NCBI GenBank assembly: GCA_026196955.1
Contig: JAPHTO010000025.1
Location: forward strand, 1 to 51,103
Reading direction: 5' to 3'
Length of the DNA stretch: 51,103 nucleotides
DNA from: Colwellia sp.
GTDB lineage: Bacteria > Pseudomonadota > Gammaproteobacteria > Enterobacterales > Alteromonadaceae
In this document: in pieces, positions 16,032-23,063 of the stretch
Layout: each line of letters starts with the position of its first letter
How positions within the stretch are numbered: position 1 is the stretch's first letter
Position numbers and translations under genes: made by a program
The notes under the pieces: model-generated
Told to the model about the DNA's origin: nothing
Database searches by the model: none
Seen by the model: the letters and a program-made list of their open reading frames with translations, nothing else

Positions 16032-17678
16032 TTACCAGGTAGCTTCGACTAATGTGTCAACTTCACGATTAACTCTTTCAACAGATTCAGGTGTGAAAAC
16101 AGCTGCAACATACCGATCAGGTCTTAGCAATAACACGCACTCACCATAAGCTTTTAATGTCTTTTCTATATCACCATTGATATCACGCAGCTGGCTGCGT
16201 GGATTATCTTCGGCTGATAACAAAACTGATTTTGGTGTTATGCAAACGGAGTCAACTTTTAGTGTATCTACAAACTTGCCGTTTACTCTTTTTAAAAGAG
16301 TCTCAGGGGTTGTAGAATAGGATAGCAAGGTGAAACCATCACTTAAAAAATTATCCAATAGCTGTTTCTGAGTTGGTGCTTGGCTTGACTCAACCATAGG
16401 TTGTATAAACATACGACCAACAATTGTATTGCGTAGCTTATGTCCATCTGGTACAAAAAAACCTTCATTAAATCTAGGTTTCGGCTTGTACTTCATTTGA
16501 GTTATATAACTTTGTGCCGGAGGGTAAATAGCCAGAGCTCTAAAAAATAGACGGGTAAAAAATGCAGTCGGTTTTGATAAAGGCATCATAACGTGACCCA
16601 TTTTTACAGCCATATCCACTAGTGACTGTGCATGAGGCTTACGTTCTACAGGGTATGTATCAAGTATTTTAGGCCCCAATCTGCCAAGAGCTACTTGTGC
16701 CAATTTCCATGCATAATTATGGCTATCACGAACTCCACTATTCATTCCCTGCCCTGCAAAAGGAGGAGTAAGATGGGCAGCATCACCTAGTAATGCAATG
16801 CGGCCATGCTTCCAATCTCTCGCTACTCGAGCATGAAAAGTGTATACCGTTTTACGACGAATAACGGCATGTTCATCAGGACCATGATCTCTTAACAGTT
16901 TTCTGACATTTTCTTCAGCTAAAACCTCTTCGTTGGTCTCACCTTTTAACAGCATAAATTCAAACCGACGAGTGCCTTTTGGCCCGGGTAGCGAGATACC
17001 TGGTCGACTTGGATCACAAAAAACTCGAGTATCTCTAAAAGTGTCCTTGGTATTTTCGATATCTATAATCAACCAGTTTTCACCATAGGTATCCCCTTCC
17101 ATCACCACATTAAGCGTTTTTCTGATAAAGCTACTTGCTCCATCACTTGCACATAGGTACCTACATTTGACTGATTTCACCTGTCCGTCAGCAGATTGAA
17201 GACTTAACTCAACACCATCTTCAACTTCAGAAAATGAAGTTAACTGATGGTTAAACCAAGTCTCAACATTACTGTATTGTTCAAGGCCATCTTTAAGTTG
17301 CTTTTCTAATACATCCTGGTGCACACCATTTCTACGCGGGTATCCGTATTCTCTGGTGTTAGGGGATACTTTAGCAAATACACTTCCTGTCGGTGACTGG
17401 TAACATGACCCATAATCAGGCATCAAACTGCCAATAACAGTTTCAGCTAAATTAATACCTTGAATTGCACGTAAAGATTCATCATCGATAGATACAGCCC
17501 TAGGCTCACTTACAGTAGAACTATTTTTCTCCACCAATAAAGTTTTAACCCCAAACTTTCCAAGGTAGTTAGAAAGCACTAGACCAATAGGCCCTGCACC
17601 AACAACAACAACATCAAACATTACATCACTGGAATCCACACACCACCCCGACTTGTCAGTATCAAAATACAAAAACAT
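16032..17678 (-). CDS. FAD-dependent aromatic hydroxylase (MhpA/PheA-type)
   Basis: The protein has up to 548 residues. FDVVVVGAGPIGLVLSNYLGKFGV is the FAD Rossmann motif, and GDAAHLTPPFAGQGMNSGVRD the second flavin motif, as in 3-(3-hydroxyphenyl)propionate hydroxylase (MhpA) and related class A phenol hydroxylases. A C-terminal thioredoxin-like domain follows (about 400-548). Start choice is uncertain: ATG 17678 is the longest, GTG 17639 has a GGGTGG Shine-Dalgarno-like sequence, and ATG 17621 begins MFDVVVV like most relatives. It is the first gene of operon B, directly downstream of the TTATCA palindrome at 17700. Predicted role: NAD(P)H-dependent hydroxylation of a phenolic ring, preparing it for cleavage. 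Confidence 0.88.
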   Translation of the reverse strand: MFLYFDTDKSGWCVDSSDVMFDVVVVGAGPIGLVLSNYLGKFGVKTLLVEKNSSTVSEPRAVSIDDESLRAIQGINLAETVIGSLMPDYGSCYQSPTGSVFAKVSPNTREYGYPRRNGVHQDVLEKQLKDGLEQYSNVETWFNHQLTSFSEVEDGVELSLQSADGQVKSVKCRYLCASDGASSFIRKTLNVVMEGDTYGENWLIIDIENTKDTFRDTRVFCDPSRPGISLPGPKGTRRFEFMLLKGETNEEVLAEENVRKLLRDHGPDEHAVIRRKTVYTFHARVARDWKHGRIALLGDAAHLTPPFAGQGMNSGVRDSHNYAWKLAQVALGRLGPKILDTYPVERKPHAQSLVDMAVKMGHVMMPLSKPTAFFTRLFFRALAIYPPAQSYITQMKYKPKPRFNEGFFVPDGHKLRNTIVGRMFIQPMVESSQAPTQKQLLDNFLSDGFTLLSYSTTPETLLKRVNGKFVDTLKVDSVCITPKSVLLSAEDNPRSQLRDINGDIEKTLKAYGECVLLLRPDRYVAAVFTPESVERVNREVDTLVEATW

Positions 17679-17699
17679 AATAAACTTTATTTGCCGATA

Positions 17700-17716
17700 T
17701 TATCACATAATGATAA
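17700..17716. promoter_or_regulatory. Palindromic operator TTATCA-CATAA-TGATAA before operon B
   Basis: The perfect inverted repeat (17700-17705 / 17711-17716) lies 22 bp upstream of the longest possible start of the FAD hydroxylase, followed by a further half-site TTATCA at 17718-17723. It has the same half-sites and spacing as the site in front of operon A, so A and B are probably co-regulated. Confidence 0.6.
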
Positions 17717-17830
17717 ATTATCAATTTATTTAATTAAAGTTATTCGTTTTTTAATAACACTGCCCACCCGCTTCTATTTTCGTCAATTAAATAGTCATTG
17801 CAATTCTGAGTTAATCATTCCTTTGGGCGT

Positions 17831-18262
17831 TTACCAAAGTGAACGGTAACTTCTATGGCAGCTACTACATGTATCTTGAGCTTCTTCTAAGCCTGCTTGC
17901 GCTGCTTCAATATCTCGATTTCTACTTGCATGATTAAGCTGTTGAAAACCAGAGTTTAACTGTGCCATTAAGCGATCAAATTTTTCAGGGTTATCCCAAA
18001 TTGCTGTCCTAGCTCTACTATCCTCTGCACTTTCTGGTGAAAAAAGTGAATCAAGGCTTTTAGTGTGTTCAACAAGCTTTAAGCTTTGTTGCTCTACCAT
18101 CTCCCAGTTAGGTGCATCTTCATCTAGTTCATCTTCGAGAGATTCTGATAGTTCTTCAATAGCAGAAAACGTATCTTGTCTCTTTTCGATCTCTTCGTGG
18201 TAATTTTTAGCGTAACTACCTGCAGCCATGACTACCATCATGAGGGTTAAGTATTTTTTCAT
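17831..18262 (-). CDS. Cytochrome c' -like periplasmic protein
   Basis: ATG 18262 is preferred because AAGGAG lies 7 nt upstream; an upstream in-frame start would add an unlikely leader. The 143-residue precursor has a Sec signal (MKKYLTLMMVVMAAGSYA), helical segments rich in Glu and Gln, and a single C-terminal heme motif CSSCH (132-136) followed by RSYR. This is the arrangement of class II cytochromes c' (four-helix bundle, heme near the C-terminus). It is expressed divergently from a cytochrome b561-like gene at 18394. Cytochromes c' bind NO or O2, or act in electron transfer. Pairing with a b561 suggests transfer across the inner membrane. Confidence 0.85.
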   Translation of the reverse strand: MKKYLTLMMVVMAAGSYAKNYHEEIEKRQDTFSAIEELSESLEDELDEDAPNWEMVEQQSLKLVEHTKSLDSLFSPESAEDSRARTAIWDNPEKFDRLMAQLNSGFQQLNHASRNRDIEAAQAGLEEAQDTCSSCHRSYRSLW

Positions 18263-18393
18263 TTCATTTCTCCTTAAGTTAATAGATACAGTTCTATTTT
18301 TATAGATTTTACACCACAACAGTTGCGTAGACAACAATTGCGATGTAAACTATTTGTAAGTTTTCAAGTACAATACGATTAGGTGATAAAGAA

Positions 18394-19017
18394 ATGATGA
18401 TTTGGGATTTGCCTACACGCCTGTACCACTGGCTACAAGCAATTATATTTATAATGCTTATCATCAGTGGTTTTGGCAAAGAGGATGTTCACAGCTATTT
18501 AGGTATATTTCTATTTATACTATTACTATGGCGAGTTGCATGGGGCTGTGTAGGTAGTGAAACAAGCCGGTTTGCGCAATTTATTTCAACACCTAAAACA
18601 GTTATTAACTATTTATTAGGAAAGCAAGCCGCTCCTGTTGGCCATAACCCTTTAGGAGGCTGGATGGTTATGCTTATGATTATCACGCTATTTATTCAAT
18701 GTATTACAGGGCTAATCGTTGCAGGCTTATTAAGCAAAATACCTCTACTAAGTATGGAGTTCAGTGAAAGCACGAATGATTTATGCGCTTTAATTCACGG
18801 TATAACAGCACGTTTACTAATACTCTTAACACTCATACATATTACTGCCATTTTGGTTTATAAATTCCGAGACAAGCCGTTAGTTTGGACAATGATAACA
18901 GGTAAACAAAAAGAGAATTACTCAACTCAACCTTTGATAGAATCAAATAGCCGAGCAATACTAGTGCTTATTATTGCCGCTTTGGTTACCATTACAATAA
19001 TTGCGCTTTCAATTTAA
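18394..19017 (+). CDS. Cytochrome b561-like diheme membrane protein
   Basis: The 207-residue protein has four transmembrane helices in the b561/Ni-Fe-hydrogenase b-subunit pattern: WDLPTRLYHWLQAIIF (4-19, heme-ligand His12), SYLGIFLFILLLWRVAWG, MLMIITLFIQCITG and an HGITARLLILLTLIHI helix. A fifth hydrophobic stretch is at the C-terminus. Such proteins pass electrons between quinol and periplasmic c-type cytochromes. It is divergent from the cytochrome c' gene and its stop is immediately followed by the ATG of a MarR regulator. The heme-c/heme-b pair is the common gene context for this family. A link to the aromatic pathway rests only on position. Confidence 0.87.
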   Translation: MMIWDLPTRLYHWLQAIIFIMLIISGFGKEDVHSYLGIFLFILLLWRVAWGCVGSETSRFAQFISTPKTVINYLLGKQAAPVGHNPLGGWMVMLMIITLFIQCITGLIVAGLLSKIPLLSMEFSESTNDLCALIHGITARLLILLTLIHITAILVYKFRDKPLVWTMITGKQKENYSTQPLIESNSRAILVLIIAALVTITIIALSI

Positions 19018-19458
19018 ATGAGAATGAATATGAGTCAAGAATTTGATCGACAAACCAGTGCTGGTTGGCTACTTGCGGCATTAGCAGATCATAGTGCTAA
19101 AAAGCTTGATGCTGAGTTAAAACAGCACGGTTTAAGCATAGCATTATGGCCAACCTTAATGTGCCTTTGGGAGCAAGAAGGGCTCACCCAACGTGATATA
19201 GCAGAAATTTCAAAAGTGAGAACATCTACCACAACCAGGACATTAGATAAGTTAGAACGTTTAGGTCTAGCAGAAAGAAAACCGGATCCTGATAGCCGCC
19301 GTTCTTTTAAGATTTTTTTAACTAATAAAAGCCGAGCTCTAAAAAATGTCCTGACAGAAATCCCTATTAAAATCAATAATGAGCTATTAAGCTCATTAGA
19401 TGATGCTGAACAAAAAGAAGCTATCCGTTTACTTCAAAAATTACTGGCACCACTCTAA
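19018..19458 (+). CDS. MarR family transcriptional regulator (b561-linked)
   Basis: The 146-residue protein has the winged-helix core at about 40-105: LSIALWPTLMCLWEQEGLTQRDIAEISKVRTSTTTRTLDKLERLGLAERKPDPDSRR in outline, including the DxRR wing motif. Its first possible ATG (19018) follows the cytochrome b561 stop with no gap; ATG 19030 (MSQEFDR) is an equally good start. It is a dimeric repressor responding to small aromatic or oxidative signals in many relatives. It probably regulates its own operon with the b561 gene; it could also act on neighbouring units. I see no clear palindrome in the 131-bp cytochrome intergenic region. Confidence 0.9.
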   Translation: MRMNMSQEFDRQTSAGWLLAALADHSAKKLDAELKQHGLSIALWPTLMCLWEQEGLTQRDIAEISKVRTSTTTRTLDKLERLGLAERKPDPDSRRSFKIFLTNKSRALKNVLTEIPIKINNELLSSLDDAEQKEAIRLLQKLLAPL

Positions 19459-19478
19459 TAACTTTACGATAGAGAGTA

Positions 19479-19512
19479 ATTGCTAGTGTTTAGCTAATAA
19501 AGTACTAGCAAT
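19479..19512. terminator. Hairpin between convergent genes
   Basis: ATTGCTAGT (19479-19487) and ACTAGCAAT (19504-19512) form a perfect 9-bp stem with a 16-nt loop. It lies in the 67-bp gap between the MarR stop (19458) and the DUF1772 stop (19526), so it probably ends both transcripts. No long T-run is present. Confidence 0.5.
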
Positions 19513-19525
19513 ACCTTATAACAAG

Positions 19526-19966
19526 CTAAGCTATTCTTATCCATAAAAGGTAAATAAATGCGAAACAACCTATAACGGTTCTAATTAAATGTAAGCTAGT
19601 CCAGCGCTCCAATAGAGTACGTATTTCCCCTTCTTTAAAATCATAATTCTTATCCATAAGCTTATTCAATACTGGCTGAACAACAATGATGCTAAATGGA
19701 ACGATAAAAGTTAACGCTATTATCGTGGCAATAAGAAAATTATCTGTCATTCCAGATAAATACCAACAAGCAGCGTTAGTAATTATGCTTAAAACAAGAA
19801 ACAAGGGTAAACAAAATTCTACATATTTATGCTCCCCAATAAAGTGGGCTAGTGCTTGTTCATTACTACAAATAAGCCGAGCTGGGTGTGATACCGCCGA
19901 AGAAAAATATGAGCCCCCAGCATATAAGCCAAGTGATAGGGTTGCAATGTACATTAAAATATCCAT
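19526..19966 (-). CDS. DUF1772 (anthrone oxygenase-like) membrane protein
   Basis: The 146-residue protein has four predicted helices, at about 4-22, 49-69, 77-97 and 126-143. The family's QPVLNKLMD segment and a C-terminal LLERWTSLHLIRTVIGCFAF (RWxxxHxxRT) motif are present. DUF1772 includes fungal and bacterial proteins linked to anthrone oxidation (HypC type), but most bacterial members are uncharacterised. It is transcribed on its own, with the TTATCA-type palindrome at 20067 about 100 bp upstream. A membrane-bound oxidation of a polycyclic or quinol substrate would fit the surrounding catabolic genes; this is inference. Confidence 0.78.
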   Translation of the reverse strand: MDILMYIATLSLGLYAGGSYFSSAVSHPARLICSNEQALAHFIGEHKYVEFCLPLFLVLSIITNAACWYLSGMTDNFLIATIIALTFIVPFSIIVVQPVLNKLMDKNYDFKEGEIRTLLERWTSLHLIRTVIGCFAFIYLLWIRIA

Positions 19967-20066
19967 AAATAGAGCCTCTAAAAGTTGAATTTGAATAATC
20001 AGAACAGTATTTACTGATTACATAGCCTTTTAATTATCCAACAGATAAAGCTCAGGTTCAATGAAA

Positions 20067-20083
20067 TTATCACTATATGATAT
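20067..20083. promoter_or_regulatory. Palindromic operator TTATCA-CTATA-TGATAT
   Basis: The site lies between the DUF1772 gene (start 19966) and the MFS gene (stop 20158) and shares half-sites and spacer with the operon A site, with one mismatch at the last base. It would control the DUF1772 gene. Confidence 0.5.
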
Positions 20084-20157
20084 CTTGACCAACAAAACAC
20101 ACAGCAATTACCACAAAAAGATAACTTTCTCTATCCCCACTAATAAGACCTGAACAT

Positions 20158-21366
20158 TTATTCAGCTTTTTTAACTGCTGCAGTTACTATGGCTTGTTGA
20201 TGAAACATAACAGCAAGAAATGAACTTAGAACAATAACGAATATAAATAAATTGGTACTCTTTAAAACTAAGTATGCTGTGATCTGACTAAAGCAAGCAC
20301 CAAAAGCAAGTTGCGAAAACCCCATCAAACCAACGGCAGCCCCTCTCTTTTTTGGGTATAAGACTAACGCAGAAGCGATAATATTTGGCAATGTTAACCC
20401 TCGACCAAAACTAAACAACGCCATTGGCAAAAACAATAACCAAATTGTTAACGAGTCGGTTAATGAAAATAATAATGTGCTAGAAGTGCCTAGTAATGCT
20501 ATCCGCCCACCAATAATTATCATTCCCTCATTACCCACTTTTTCAGAAAATCGGCCTGCAATATACCCGGCTAACATAACTCCAAATGCCATTGTCATAT
20601 AAGGTAATCCAAAATCGGTGGCAGTGCCGCCTAAAATATTGACAACAACATAAGGCGCAGCGCCAACAAAACCAAAAAAAGTGGCTGAAAAAAAACTGCT
20701 CGAAAGCATATAATAAACATAAGACTTGTGACTCAGCATCTCTAAATAATTCAGACCAATAGCAGATAAATTGAGGCAAGAAGAGCGATTAAAGTGAGTT
20801 TCATGAACATAGAAATAACTTAATAACAGTATGATCAGCGCAAAAATTGCAACTAATAAAAAAATGCCTTGCCAGCTGTAATACTCCGCAACTATCCCAC
20901 CTAAGCTTGGAGCAATTGCAGGAGCCAAAGCTATTCCCATCAAAATATAGCCAAGTATATTAGCTGCTTTACCACCTTTATGAACATCCAACACAATAGT
21001 TCGACTAATTACCATACCAGCGCACCCGCCAAAGCCTTGTAGTATTCGAGCTACAACCAGTGAAAGTACATCAGTTGCTATCGCAGCAGCAAAAGAGCCG
21101 AAAAAATAACAAGTCAGACCAAATAATAAAATAGCCCTTCTTCCAAATCGGTCAGATAATGGTCCCATTACTAATTGACCGATAGCTACCGCTAACAAGT
21201 AAAGGGTAAAACTCCATTGTAAGGTTTGATAATCAGTATCAAAATATTGAGTTATTTGCGGTAGCGCAGGTAAGAATATATTCAATGCTAACGGGCCCGC
21301 CATAGCAACGAGAATCATCACGGCAATAGGTGGAACAATTAGCGATTGTGCTGAATTTAAGGACAT
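20158..21366 (-). CDS. MFS drug-resistance-type transporter (Bcr/CflA family)
   Basis: The 402-residue protein has twelve hydrophobic segments. The Bcr/CflA pattern is clear: PLALNIFLPALPQITQYFDTD at the start, the GPLSDRFGRRAILL loop (MFS motif A, about 68-81), and VVARILQGFGGCAGMVISRTIVLDV (motif C region). Such proteins export drugs or metabolites using the proton gradient. It is encoded alone; a TTTATATC-N7-GATATAAA palindrome lies about 190 bp upstream. Its place between the aromatic operons and the IclR gene suggests efflux of a toxic phenolic or quinone intermediate, or of an analogue; the substrate is unknown. Confidence 0.9.
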   Translation of the reverse strand: MSLNSAQSLIVPPIAVMILVAMAGPLALNIFLPALPQITQYFDTDYQTLQWSFTLYLLAVAIGQLVMGPLSDRFGRRAILLFGLTCYFFGSFAAAIATDVLSLVVARILQGFGGCAGMVISRTIVLDVHKGGKAANILGYILMGIALAPAIAPSLGGIVAEYYSWQGIFLLVAIFALIILLLSYFYVHETHFNRSSCLNLSAIGLNYLEMLSHKSYVYYMLSSSFFSATFFGFVGAAPYVVVNILGGTATDFGLPYMTMAFGVMLAGYIAGRFSEKVGNEGMIIIGGRIALLGTSSTLLFSLTDSLTIWLLFLPMALFSFGRGLTLPNIIASALVLYPKKRGAAVGLMGFSQLAFGACFSQITAYLVLKSTNLFIFVIVLSSFLAVMFHQQAIVTAAVKKAE

Positions 21367-21766
21367 TAGTTTTTTAAAGTCATCTAAGTTTCAATAGCCT
21401 AGGACGCAGAACTACAAGTAATAGCCACAAAAAAATAGCTATAACTTTAAGTCTGTATATAGTTAAATTTAAATATTCAGCTAAATAAGAATAACACCCA
21501 GATATGGGCAATTACTAAATACTAATAATTTAACACAAAAAAAAACCATTTATATCATATATCGATATAAATAGCTTTTACATTGAGTTCATATTAATGT
21601 TTGCTAAATGTAGATATATTACCTACATTTGTATTTGTAAGGTTAAAATAGGAAGAAAGAGTATTTCAATATAACTAAACTATTCTCGCCTGTGAGCTCA
21701 CATTGTTAGTAAGCTTGTATAAAGGCTTTTAGACGCTGATAAGCCAACTCATTACCCTGAGTTTAA
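21367..21766. other. AT-rich intergenic region with a TTTATATC-N7-GATATAAA palindrome
   Basis: No gene is visible. TTTATATC (21549-21556), a 7-bp spacer, and GATATAAA (21564-21571) form a perfect 8-bp inverted repeat, with ATC-N7-GAT spacing identical to the TTATCA-N5-TGATAA family. It may be a diverged member controlling the MFS gene. The rest is low-complexity A/T sequence. Confidence 0.4.
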
Positions 21767-22552
21767 CTAGCTAAGGTGAGTTGCATCACCTCTAGCAATA
21801 TCTAATTCCAACTCTTTAGCTGCGCCTAGCAAAACAGGTATTAACCTTGTGACTGCACGTTCATCGACATGATTAGCATCTAATACTAAACTTAAACTAC
21901 CCAATACCTCACTTTCTTCTCTCATTACAGGTACGGCAATACCAATATTATTAGCATCAACTTCGCCATAGCTAACGCAACTTCCCGCTTTACGAATGAG
22001 CTTTAATGCCGCTTTGAATTCATTCCAATCACTTCCCAGACCATCTAAACGAATCTGCTCCGCATCTTGCTCATAAAGACGGCGAAGATTTTTCGTACTT
22101 AAATACGCTAAAATAATCTTAGAGGTTGCTCCTTTATACATAGGTCTCTTAAGACCTCGCTCATAAGAAACATTAGTTTCAAATAATTCACCAACTTCTT
22201 GATGCACACACATCACTTGGTCACGATAAACGCGAGCAAGCATAGCTACGGCATGCCCTTTCGTTTGGCTGATTAAATATTTCATGATCGGCTTAGCTGT
22301 TTGTAATAGTGGATCTGCAGTCCGAATTTTATGATCATATTCAATAAATGCTGGGCCCAATACATATTTAGCTTCTGCAATAGGGTCAAGCATTCCCTCC
22401 TTACATAACAACCTAAAGTATCGATAGGTAGTACTAATTGAGGTACCAAGATGCTCCATTGCCTCCTCTACTGTCCATACAGGTTTTTGTTCCGTAAACA
22501 ATCTCAAAACATCAAATATTCTGTGTGTGCCACCAGCAGTCATAAACTTCAC
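21767..22552 (-). CDS. IclR family transcriptional regulator
   Basis: The 261-residue protein has an N-terminal winged helix: HRIFDVLRLF, WTVEEAMEHLGTSISTTYRYFRLLCKEGML at about 26-55. The IclR effector domain follows (about 75-250), with KGHAVAMLARVYRDQVMCV, RPMYKGATSKIILAYL and SYGEVDANNIGIAVPV. Relatives such as PcaR, PobR, MhpR and HmgR control aromatic catabolism and bind aromatic acids. It is divergent from a TonB-dependent receptor gene at 23064. A TTATC-like inverted repeat ATTATC-N9-GATAAT (22642-22662) lies upstream. It is the best candidate for control of the receptor and possibly operons A and B. Confidence 0.9.
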   Translation of the reverse strand: MKFMTAGGTHRIFDVLRLFTEQKPVWTVEEAMEHLGTSISTTYRYFRLLCKEGMLDPIAEAKYVLGPAFIEYDHKIRTADPLLQTAKPIMKYLISQTKGHAVAMLARVYRDQVMCVHQEVGELFETNVSYERGLKRPMYKGATSKIILAYLSTKNLRRLYEQDAEQIRLDGLGSDWNEFKAALKLIRKAGSCVSYGEVDANNIGIAVPVMREESEVLGSLSLVLDANHVDERAVTRLIPVLLGAAKELELDIARGDATHLS

Positions 22553-22641
22553 CTAATAATAAAGACCATTTCATATTGTTTGGCCTATTAACACTGAACA
22601 AACCATATAAAAATCAATAATGGTTAGAAAAAAAACAATTA

Positions 22642-22662
22642 ATTATCGCAAAATATGATAAT
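22642..22662. promoter_or_regulatory. ATTATC-N9-GATAAT inverted repeat upstream of the IclR gene
   Basis: A perfect 6-bp repeat lies about 90 bp upstream of the IclR start. The half-sites resemble those of the TTATCA-N5-TGATAA family but the spacing is two bases longer. It could be an autoregulatory site. Confidence 0.35.
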
Positions 22663-22719
22663 AAAATGCATTTTTGACTAGTTAAATTAATTATGCAAAC
22701 AATTTCATTAATTATTGAA

Positions 22720-22947
22720 AATAATGATAATTAAAAAAACGATTAAAAACTATAAAATAAAGCTAAGAGCTTTATGCATCACTTATCTCATACAGAAAAT
22801 AGCGCCAAGCTTCGATAGCAAAATAATTTTTCCCCTACCTCTAATGAGTAATGGCAAGTTGTTGTTAAAGGCTTTCCCCTTCTCCTAATTCAACAAAGAA
22901 AAGTAATTATCATTAATTTACCAAATAACGATAATTATTGTTATTTG
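22720..22947. promoter_or_regulatory. Fur-like half sites and a 26-bp palindrome upstream of the TonB receptor
   Basis: AATAATGATAAT (22720-22731) matches 11 of 12 bases of the Fur box half GATAATGATAAT, and ATTATCATTAAT (22906-22917) is a weaker match in the opposite sense. Between 22922 and 22947 lies a near-perfect 26-bp palindrome with outer arms CAAATAAC / GTTATTTG and centre ATAATTAT, 116 bp before the receptor ATG. Iron-dependent or substrate-dependent control of the receptor is possible. Confidence 0.45.
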
Positions 22948-23063
22948 TATTGATAGATTTATCGTATTACGGTATTGTTTGAACATCAACCATCAAAAAA
23001 GTCAAGAAAGACGATCAATAAATAGTTAAATAAACATAATTTACAAACATAAGGTACAACATC

